From Plantago ovata (lineage: Eukaryota; Streptophyta; Magnoliopsida; Lamiales; Plantaginaceae), in assembly GCA_028274465.1 (NCBI GenBank), contig CM051456.1:16519745-16583744 (forward strand): a DNA stretch of 64,000 nucleotides, written 5' to 3'. Of the stretch, positions 1-9,900 are shown in pieces; position 1 is the stretch's first letter; each line of letters opens with the position of its first letter. The notes beneath the pieces were generated by a model that was not told the DNA's origin, did not search any database, and saw only the letters and a program-made list of their open reading frames with translations. Both the position numbers and the translations under genes were made by a program.

Positions 1-684
1 TTAAGAAGTGGTCATGCAAATTATGCAGGCATTAGGGTTGTAATCCTTTTGACTGCACACGTGACACGTCAGGTGGTAAATATACTTTGATAGAAAAATT
101 AGAAAGACTATTTCTGTACTTGGAGACTTATAATTCACCAATGAATTTAAGCTGAGAAGATGTTAGTATTGATCGATCACAAGAAGTTTCAATTGCAAGA
201 TCGGATATATGGATCGGTCGAAACTGATGGCTATATACAGTATATGTACTTACATCGGTTACATCTTTGATCGATCAAAACTCAAAAGTTGAGACAGACT
301 TGGCGAGATCCTTTAATTAATGACTTGTTTTTGCGGTTTGATTAATGTGCCGCTCAACATACAGTTGATTAATTAAAACGTGATTAATTAAGTTTAATGA
401 AGTCGCTCATACTCTTGCTATAGATGAGCTGCTCATTCTTGTGTTGTGAAGGTGTGTCTTTGCCTACTTAATCTTAATCTGTAATGTGTATACAGTTATG
501 TAGATGATACGACCTGTTGGTTCATGCTTAAAAAAAATTAATTAAAACATGATTTTGATTTTGATTTTTCTTTTGGGGTCATTTGTTGTGTTACTTGAAG
601 GGGTGCATTGCCATATACCCGCGAGAAAACCCTATAACTTATTTGGAAAACTGTTAATCCTATATGAAAATCAGTCCGATCGGA
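1..684. other. intergenic sequence upstream of the CEN-like gene
   Basis: No coding sequence or recognisable element is seen here. The stretch is AT-rich, with several TTAATTAA-type motifs and GATCGATC motifs. It is distal upstream sequence of the PEBP gene that starts at 1382. Confidence 0.5.
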
Positions 685-687
685 TTA

Positions 688-846
688 GGCTCTGTTCTCT
701 TTGTCTGAACTGATCTGAACTGGACTGATTTGAACCGAACTGAATGGATCTGAGCTGAACTTATTTTGTAGTACAAAATAGTATTAGACAAATCTGAACT
801 GAACTGAGGTTAAAATAATCAATTTTCAGACGAAAAGAACATAGCC
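688..846. mobile_element. Tourist-like (PIF/Harbinger) MITE, copy A
   Basis: The ends are inverted: GGCTCTGTTCTCTTTGTCTG on the left pairs with CAGACGAAAAGAACATAGCC on the right. The element is flanked by a TTA duplication at 685-687 and 847-849, the TWA target site of PIF/Harbinger. The interior is made of degenerate GAACTGAACTGAA repeats. It is about 159 bp and has no coding capacity. It sits about 420 bp upstream of the TATA box of the CEN-like gene. Confidence 0.8.
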
Positions 847-903
847 TTACTCATGATTAATAATTGTAATAGATTTTTAAATTAAAAAGAAAATTCCATG
901 TAA

Positions 904-1129
904 GAAACTGTTTTTTTCGTCTGAACAAAACTGGATTGAATTGAACATAATTGAATTGAACTGAATAGAACTTAATGAAGCTGAACTGAACTGAATTTAT
1001 ATATAGTATAAAATACATTAAGCAAGTCTGAACAAAACTGAGTTAATTGAACTAAATGAATCTAAACAGAGTCAAACTGAACTAAACATAACTGAAAATA
1101 ATGAGTTTTCAGACGAAAATAATATAGCC
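904..1129. mobile_element. Tourist-like MITE, copy B
   Basis: Same family as the element at 688-846. The left end GAAACTGTTTTTTTCGTCTG pairs with the right end CAGACGAAAATAATATAGCC. TAA flanks it at 901-903 and 1130-1132. The interior again consists of GAACTGAA-type repeats. It lies about 140 bp upstream of the TATA box of the PEBP gene, so it may form part of the promoter. Confidence 0.8.
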
Positions 1130-1265
1130 TAACTAAGAACCTTACCACACCACACAAATAACACACATGAGATAACTTAGTATTCTCCATGGAACCACAC
1201 AGGAGAAACAGTGAATAAGTTAAATAATTGTGCACTTGTTGATCATGCTATTGCTATGGTGCCTC

Positions 1266-1273
1266 TATAAATA
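1266..1273 (+). promoter_or_regulatory. TATA box of the CEN-like gene
   Basis: TATAAATA lies 116 bp before the ATG at 1382. That spacing suits a TATA element with a leader of about 80 bases. No other good TATA motif lies between the MITE at 904-1129 and the start codon. Confidence 0.6.
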
Positions 1274-1381
1274 CAAGGGGTTTTATGTTGCATTACTTAC
1301 ACACACTAGCTAGTACTCTTCCACAAGAATATATCTTCATCACTAGCTAACAAATTAAACACCATTAATTTCCACACACAT

Positions 1382-2456
1382 ATGGCATCAAAAGTCTCAC
1401 CAGATCCTTTAGCCACAGGCAGAGTGATCGGAGATGTTGTTGATAACTTCAACACAAGTATCAAAATGTCTGTCATTTACAACTCCACTAAACATGTCTA
1501 CAATGGTCATGAACTCTTCCCTTCTGCAGTCACCTCCAAACCAAAAGTCGTGGTTCATACCGGTGACATGAGATCATTTTTCACCCTGGTAATGTCTACT
1601 GATCAGTCACATATAGTATACAGTTAACTAATCTTTAATTTAAGGATATCATTTCTAAACTTTTGGTTTAATATATATTGTAGATCATGACAGACCCTGA
1701 TGTCCCTGGTCCTAGTGATCCATACCTCAGGGAGCACCTCCACTGGTATACTTATAGTCTCTAGCTTACACTATAAAAACGCGTATTCTGTTTGCAAATT
1801 GAACTAAAAATGTATCCGATCCGGATAAATATGCAGGAAGCTGTATATGAATTTGTCTTGTTTCACCTCATTTCATTAAAAAAATTTCAAAATCATATTG
1901 GTTTGTGCAAAAATCTAATTAGCTAGCTCTAGAACATATATGTGTGGATATATATAGTTGAGTTAATTATAGTTCACACCAAGTACTGCAACATGATTAA
2001 GGATGATCCCTTTTTATATATTTTATGTACTAAACTTGAAGTAACTTCTTTTGGAATGGTGATAATCACAGGATAGTCACAGATATCCCAGGAACCACGG
2101 ATTCCACATTCGGTATGTACAACTTTAAACAAGAAAATTCGATCAATTGAGTGCGCTCAATATGAAGAATATATATTAATATATATACTTCGTATGATCA
2201 CCATTAAGCAGTTTCTGAAAAATATATTATGTACATAGGGAACGAGATAGTGAGCTATGAGATGCCAAGGCCAAACATAGGGATCCACAGGTTTGTCTTC
2301 TTATTGTTCAAACAGAATAAGAGGCATTCAGTGTGTCCACCGCAGAGCAGGGACAGGTTCATCACCAGAAAATTCGCTCAGGACAACGAATTAGGGCTTC
2401 CTGTATCTGCTGTGTTCTTCAACTGCCAGCGCGAAACAGCTGCCAGGAGACGCTAG
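1382..2456 (+). CDS. CEN: CENTRORADIALIS/TFL1-like PEBP protein
   Basis: Four coding exons, 1382-1588, 1684-1745, 2072-2112 and 2239-2456, give 175 residues. The 62-bp and 41-bp middle exons are the classic FT/TFL1 sizes. All introns are GT-AG. PEBP motifs [18 protein letters not shown] and [12 protein letters not shown] are present. His87 (in REHLHW, where FT has Tyr) and Asp142 (SRDRF, where FT has Gln) mark the TFL1/CEN repressor side. The TAARRR terminus and [10 protein letters not shown] near the N-terminus resemble CEN/ATC more than TFL1 itself. Family members bind 14-3-3 proteins and FD-type bZIP factors and keep meristems indeterminate. Unusual points are VHTGD where VHGGD is common and FITRKF where FNTRKF is common. 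The repressor role is inferred from the family. Confidence 0.93.
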
Positions 2457-4864
2457 CTAATTATATTAAAGGACTAATCGATGATTGATAATAAATTATG
2501 CACTTAAGTATCAAAGGTGTTGTGTACTTGTGTGTACGTAGTATCTATTATGGATTGATGATGCATGATGTAACCTTTAATTTAAGCATCCTTTCACCAG
2601 GGAAATAAACCAGCTAGGTTCATACAAAATGAACTTTGTTCTGGCCTAGCTTGTACTAGCTAGCTAGGAATATGTTGAAAGGATATGATTTGTAATATAA
2701 TTACACTGATTATGCATAATGTTTGGAAGTAATTTTATATCTAATATTCCTGTACTAAATTTTAGTACAAATTAAAGGTGTTCACATCTCTCTGGAGTAC
2801 AACTTTCACTAAAGAGAGCACATACATATAGGCATGTAGTCACATATATAGGGTTAGCGCAAAAACTTGAACGCGCCTAGCTATAACGCGTGTCACATGA
2901 TGTATATATTATGGAACGAAAGAATATATACCTCGATACATAGTCTAAGTACAATTCGAGGTGAATCTCAACCCAAAACAATGAGAATTCATCAACAGTA
3001 CTTAAACAGTAGTTAAGCCACAACCTGGTTTGTCACAGCTAGGCACCTGGTATAACAAGTACTTAACCCCTGGCCTCCACTCCCCCATCTCCATACATGA
3101 ATATAGGAGGAGATCATTACTTTTGCCAGATTCATAAATCATCACCCAATCTTTTCCTAAAGCGTTCTGTAATATACATTTAGATGGTTTTTAGTCCAAT
3201 AATTTATTGTTGGCTTGATACAAAACAACTGAAACAGGATTACGCAAAGAAGGCATGCATAAAATATATGCTTAATTAAGCTTCAATCTCACTGAGCGCC
3301 ACTGCAACAGCTCTATAATATTCAGTGTGCATTAATTTGTTTAATTCAGGCTTGCAGTGTTTTAATGATATTTGGCACTTCTTTGAAAATACTTCAAGTA
3401 TTACAATTGAAAATTGAAAGTACCGATCAACTATTAGTTAGGACGGAGCCAAGTTTTAAAGTTCATTGAAATTTAGGGGATACCTTGTAAATTAACAGTA
3501 CATGCTCACTTTGTCTCGGTCGGTTTAGTGAGGGTCAGTAGTTGGTACCTAGTGAACATGGCTCTAAAGATAACATGGTACAAGTCTGTAGGCATGAAGA
3601 GAGGACAGGATTAACATCGTACCATATTATCTAGGACTAAAACAGCATCTCTGACCAACAACTCCTAGGTTAATTTGAACCACCTGCAGCTACAAAACAA
3701 GAATAATTGTTAAAGATTACATATGCCAAATGAATGTAACTACTTTTGAACCATGAAACCTGGGTGAAAAAGCCTTACAACTCATCAGTGAGTTGCTGAA
3801 TATATTCTTCATGTGTGTGAAAACCTTCTTTTGACATCAATTGTTGTCGATATTTTATTTGCCTAAGGATATACTCATTCATGAATCATGAACCAAACAA
3901 AATACGCCATGTGTATCTTTCAGTTATTATCCAACGGTCAGGTTGCTAAAGCCTGTCAACACTTAAGCGTACGGCGGGGAACTAATGAAGGCTTTTAATC
4001 TCAACCATTTTAGAGAGTAGTAGGATACTAAACATGTAGGTTTAAACCGTACGTGTTGGTGTTAGTACCCGACCTGAATTAATTCACTCTACCTATTAAT
4101 TACTAACGGATACGGATTATAATTTCAAAATTGTCAAACCCGTACAGTCAAAACGATATAAGTGGTAAGTGGGCGATCACATGTTTCAGGGAATTTTTGT
4201 TTTTCACTGGCAAGGGTGGGGTGTTATGGGTGGGTGAGCACCCTCAGGGTCCCACGTCCCCGGCCCTTTCTTATTACTGTACGTGTGTGGGTGTTCACAT
4301 GTCATGTGTTTAATTAGCCACGTGCACAGGTTTTTGACAATTATTGACGGATTTGGGGGGCTTGAGTTTGTATATGATTGTTGTTCATGTTCGGTCCCGG
4401 TTCGGATCACTACTCAAGAAAATATAACGGGTTCGTGTCCACTAAGTGAGTAGCTTAGGATTGGATGGGTGGAACTCTATCCGTTTAGAATTCCAAGTAC
4501 GTAGTGACTCTTGATAAAATGGCTGAGATGCTGACGAGGTGTGTTGAAATGGAGACGGTAGCTAGGTGGATGTTAGAGGTTAACGGACTTCAACAATTCG
4601 GTCGGCATCCTATCATATACTCGATGGAAAGTGATGAGATATCTCTCAAGATGGATTGCACATTAACAAACGAACTAGTGTCTTCAACGAATCATGGCGA
4701 ATAGTGGACTCTTTGATTAAGAAATCGTCTAAAGTGACAATATCACGATGTTTAGGTTGTCTTCGCTACATAGAATTAGACTGGGTCGGGAAAAAAACAC
4801 GATCGAGACGTGGTGATTGGAACGCCATTGGCGGTGGAGAGGACGACGTCGATAAATGTATATT
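2457..4864. other. intergenic sequence after the CEN-like gene
   Basis: 2457-2780 is probably 3' UTR and flank of the PEBP gene. The rest (2.8-4.86 kb) has only short open frames that match no family I know. A moderately GC-rich patch lies around 4200-4300. I see no clear repeat ends here. Confidence 0.45.
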
Positions 4865-4873
4865 TTATTTATA

Positions 4874-6181
4874 GATAATGCTAAATCTTGGATAATTTTT
4901 GCTAAATCTAGGGGAAAAAATATTTCATAAAGGTCCATAATTTAGATAAATTACAGAAAGATCCCAAAATATTAAAATTTCTAACACATTATTCAAATCC
5001 TTCTTCAAACTTGTCTAGTCTTCTTCAAACCCTTAATTTCAACTCACTGAAGAACCTTGAAGAATTCGGCAAATTCAACAGCTCAAGCTTAGTTTATTTT
5101 TTCGTTTAATTCAATAAATAGCAAGAAAACACACTGGAAGGTCCCAAAACTATTCCAATCATTCTTCAAATTCTTCTAGTCTTCTCCAAACAATTAATTT
5201 CAACTCATCGAAGAACCTTGAAGAATCCGGCAAATTCAACCGTTGAAACGTAGTTTTAAATTTTTTCGTTTAATGCAATAAATAACAAAAAAAAAAAAAA
5301 AACACCAGAAATCCGCCCAAAAAAGCGGCGGGTTTCCGCCCCATTTAGGGGTTGCTGCCTAGAATTTCAGCTTCGGCTGCCCAAATCTGGGCAGGCAGCC
5401 TCGTAGGGGGCTGCCTGCGCTTTCATGGGCAGTCGTTTCGTAAGCACCCCTTTAATCGGGGTGAAAATTAATTTCCTTTTACGGATTTTTGGTGGTATTT
5501 TTCGTTTAATATGTACTATTTGATAAAACTTCAATGAATATAGTAATTACTAGTCAAATTAGTTTGAATTTATATTGCTTTTATAACACGTATTATGGTC
5601 TAAAGTATTAGCATATATACTTCACATCATGCATTATATCACTTCTTGTTTTAAAGTAATATACTTTATTGTTTTTTAAATGAATAGAATTATAAAAAAT
5701 TTGGGCTGAATTAACCAAATGCGACCATTTAAGGATGTGCCCACGTTTTCATGGGCATCTCTTTGATGCCCACAAAAACGGTGGCAGCTCACCACCGAGC
5801 TGCCACTATTTCCACGGGCGCATACATATCAACAAAAAAAAAAAAAAAAAAAAAAAAATTTAAAATTTCATGTTTCGTCGATAAAGCTTTTTAAAATTCA
5901 ATGATATGGAGTAGTCATACATATAAAATGCGATGATATGGATAAGTCGTGTATACAAAATTCAACATTTTTAAAACACATCTATACATAACCGTCTTCA
6001 TGCTCATGATAATTGTCATTCATGTTGTAATGTTTTTTTTATGTGTGTTCATGTTATCCATCTCAATAAGTGTTATTTATGATATGGGTATTTTTGCAAT
6101 TTTTCAAATTATTGGACATTTTGTAAAATGTCAAATTTTGTCCTAGAATTAGCAATTTGTGATCCTGGAATTAGCAAGATC
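4874..6181. mobile_element. MULE-like element with long TIRs
   Basis: The left end (from GATAATGCTAAATCTTGG) and the inverted right end (GATCTTGCTAATTCCAGG read on the minus strand) remain similar for about 90 bp. Flanking 9-mers TTATTTATA (4865-4873) and CTATTCATA (6182-6190) match at 7 of 9, as for an aged MULE target duplication. There is no transposase. The interior has a 155-bp direct repeat, poly-A tracts, and GC-rich hairpin-forming patches at 5318-5460 and 5735-5825 that stand out against the AT-rich surroundings. It is non-autonomous. The patches may be captured sequence, but I recognise no protein in them. Confidence 0.65.
4971..5290 (+). repeat. two-copy direct repeat inside the MULE-like element
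   Basis: Copy 1 (about 4971-5125) and copy 2 (about 5142-5290) share the order GGTCCCAAAA / CTTCTTCAAA / AATTTCAACTCA / GAAGAACCTTGAAGAATYCGG / TTTTTTCGTTTAAT. The period is about 171 bp and identity is roughly 80%. Confidence 0.75.
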
Positions 6182-6696
6182 CTATTCATAAGACGTGAAT
6201 ATATATTACACTTGTCGGGCTCAAGTATTTATAACAGTACAATGAGAAATACAATAGGACATAAGAAGAGTAGGGATACTGTCCTAGTCTTGTGCAACAA
6301 ATAAACAAAAGATAAAAACAAGTATCTAAAAGAGAATTTATAGAAAGTATACCGGAAAGTATATTCTAGAGTCTTCCCGTATCTTCTTTACGAAGACACT
6401 TATCTCCCTGTACTTAATTTGATAATTTTTTTTTATTATTTTCAAATGTTTTTTTTTTTACGTAATGCACCAGATTGTAAAATACATCTCTTCGTTAACT
6501 TCTTTAAAACTTTTCACTATTGATTAAATTTGATTTTGAAATATCATGTAAATAAACGTTACAATTGGATGGTGTGATTTAGTGGTAGGGTTGGATGTTT
6601 AAATTTATTTCCTCCTGAGGATTAATACTCGCCAAAGCAATGTAGCTGAATTTCAAGCTCCTTAAGCCGGGACTGCTTCTAGTCATGTCTCCGTTA

Positions 6697-6800
6697 GAAA
6701 TTGTTCTTTTCATCCTAGTAGAACTGAACTAAACTGAACCGAACGAGACTCGAACTGGATTGAATTTATTTGTAATATAAAATATATAATAAAAAATATA
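6697..6800. mobile_element. truncated Tourist-like MITE, copy C
   Basis: The left end GAAATTGTTCTTTTCATC follows TTA and leads into GAACTGAACTAAACTGAACC, as in the promoter MITEs at 688-1129. No matching right end is found, so the copy is truncated. It lies about 190 bp upstream of the HIRIP3-like start codon. Confidence 0.5.
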
Positions 6801-6989
6801 AGGAAAATAAGGGAAAAAATGGAATAGATGGAGGGACAAGTTTGTAACTTGAGTGTAGAAGAAAGTGGGTTTGAACATTCTAGTCTAGACAATAATCATC
6901 AGCGTCCCCCAATTCCACATCCTCCCACCGCGGCAAAACCCTATACAAAATCTCCAAATCCATTTTTGTTCCAGTGAACAAAACGAATC

Positions 6990-9900
6990 ATGGAAGGAGA
7001 ACCACCAGCACAACACCAGAACGAACACGATAAAATCGAACAACAGATCGAATCCGGTTTGCGCTCTCGCCTTCTCCATTTCAAAGACCAAGCTGAGTAA
7101 GTTTACACATACAGCTCCAATCTTCCTTTACTTTTCTCCAGTTCATGTAATTTTCTAATTATTGTTTATGTATGTGTGTATGAACTGAATTGAATTGTAG
7201 CTCACTGACAATGGCGAGTGTAAGACGATTGCTGGAGAAGGATTTGGAGCTCGAGGAATTTGCCCTTGATGTCCACAAGAAATTCATTAAGCTCGCCCTT
7301 GCAAAGGTACCGTTTAGACTCACCAGGCTATCGTCATTTCTTATTATTTATGCTCATCATTTAGAATTTTAATTTGCAAAGTATCCAGTTTGATGCTTCT
7401 GTTGTATAATAACTGTAGGCTTTTTGAAATGAGAATTTACTTACTAGTGCTACTAATTGCTTGTTGGTTTTCGGCATTTCGTAATTCACTGCAGTACTAG
7501 CTCATTGCCATGTTTTGAAATTGAACTACATTACTAGATGGCCTTTTCATTACATAGGTATTCGATTGTAACTGTGTTATTAGGAAAAATTTGCATTTTA
7601 TTATGTTTAAATTTTGGCAGCATGGGCATTTCGTTCAATGTTGCCTGAACTGAATTTTAACGGGTTTTGGTAACCGTTACATAACTTGTTCACACTTCCT
7701 ACATCGAATTTCAATGTTCAAAAATTTGGTTTTTTTTTAACTTTTTTACTTTCTGTTCATATTTGTTTAGAGCAGAAGATACTGGGACAGGGAAAGATAC
7801 GATTGTGGTATAGCAATATAGTAGATGTTTTCTGGAGTTTTATTGAAAGAAAGGAAATAAAATAAAAACACCAATCCCCATGAACCACCCTAAATGGCTG
7901 GAACCAACTCTTACAAGCTAAATAAACTAAATCCTGATCACTCACATACATCGCACAGCTCTCCTATTTAGTATAATTCCTAATTGGACCTGAAATCTAT
8001 TACAGTATGTTATAACAATTTCTTAATTTGACCTTGAACTCTATTAGCTAACTTCCCTATCATTAATAAAAGTCTGTCCGGATGATAAATTTTGATGATA
8101 ATAATAATTGTATACTCTAGGTCCTTCACATAGTCATGCTTTAACCTCTTGGATAATGATATGGAAAAGTGAAATTACTGACATGACTTGTAGGTTTTTT
8201 AAGTTTTTGTTGATTATCTGTCAACCTACTTTGGAGAACTGTGCATGGTGATGTTGTATTGCATATAATTATCTGCCCAATCACAATAGTTGAAACTTGA
8301 AAGAAATGTTGACTAACTACCATGATTGGAATAAAGACACCCTATAGTCAGGCTTTTGATTGAGAAGTCTTTCCTGTTTGGAGTCAAAACTCAGGATAAT
8401 ACATGCTGAGCCATGCTTGATGAAAATATTACTGTATAATTTTTCAGTTTAGCTAATTAGCTAAGGTTTGTGTATATTGAAATGTTATGCAATTTGATAA
8501 CTAAAAACAGAACAGAAAATTTTCACTTTTTACAAGTTTTAATAGACTTTAGCTTTAATGAATGTTCATTAGCTAAACTTGAACCTGAAAACTTAGTTGT
8601 AACCTGAAACTTATTTGTTTTATTCTACAACCTTGCCAAACAACATAACTAGCTTCAATATTCTCAAATTCCAGCTCATGGATAGTGCTGATGATTGTAA
8701 CCTAAACCCACCAACTGAAAATGTCAAAAATGATGCTGATTCAAGAAAAGAAGAAGCAGTACTGCCTCAACAGGAGGAGACAAAGAAATCTCCAAAACGG
8801 CAGGGCACTGATGATGAGGAAGTGACGGAAGACTCCCCTATAATGGGTGTATTGAAACCAAAACCTCAAGTTAGTTCCCAGGATTCTTCTGTGACTGAGA
8901 GTATGATTCTGAAGGCCATCTCTAAACGAGCTGATCATTTTCTAGCAAACACCGAGTACGTTTTCATATTCTGAACTGCGTTTTGTTACTCATTACTATA
9001 TAAGTTCTCATCCTTCCCAGCCAAATTTAAAGATTTGAAGTATGAAAAGGAGAATACTATACCATTGTCATGTTGACAAGGATTACAGATTCAGCCATAG
9101 CTTTCATGATTTAGTTAGCTATCTAACAGGCTTTGTTATGCTACATTTTCTAAATTTTTTTGATCTAATATGAAATAAAAGATGAACATCTATTATTCTC
9201 AGGGTGTTAACTTTAGCTGGTGTTCGCCGGCTTTTAGAGGAGGATCTTGGACTTGTAAAGAACGCCCTGGACCCTTTCAAAAAGTTCATTAGTCAAGAGA
9301 TAGACCAGGTTTGTACATTTTACTATAAACATTTAAGTCTACGCCTTTCGAGTCTACAAAAGCCTGCATATACATTTTTACTGATTTGTGGCTTAATAGG
9401 TATTAAATCCACCTAAAGAAGCTACACCATCACCTGATGTCAAGAAGAAAGCCTCTGTGAGCACGAAAGGTAAAAAATGGAAAAGATCAGCCGTAGAGAG
9501 CCCTCTGAATCTTCTAGTAGTGAAAGTGAGAAGATGGAAGTTAAAGTAAAATCAAGGAAGGAAACTGCTCCTAGAACGAAAAACAAGACATCAGAAGAGC
9601 CAAAGAATCGTAAAAGATCTAAGGAGAGTGATCTTGATAGCTCAAGAAAGAAGCAGAAAGTCATAAAGAAGAAAAAAGAGGAAGGTAGCGATTCAGATAA
9701 TCCTGGAAGTTTATCAGAGGATGATCAATCTCAATCATCTGCCCGAAAGTCTGCACAGGTCTGCTTTTCACTTGGCAACATTCATTATAATATGTATATT
9801 GCTATACATATATCATTTACTATAGTCTTCTGAACAGCAGAAAGTAAAACCGGCATCTGGATTTGGTAAACGAGTGGAGCATCTGAAATCAATAATTAAA

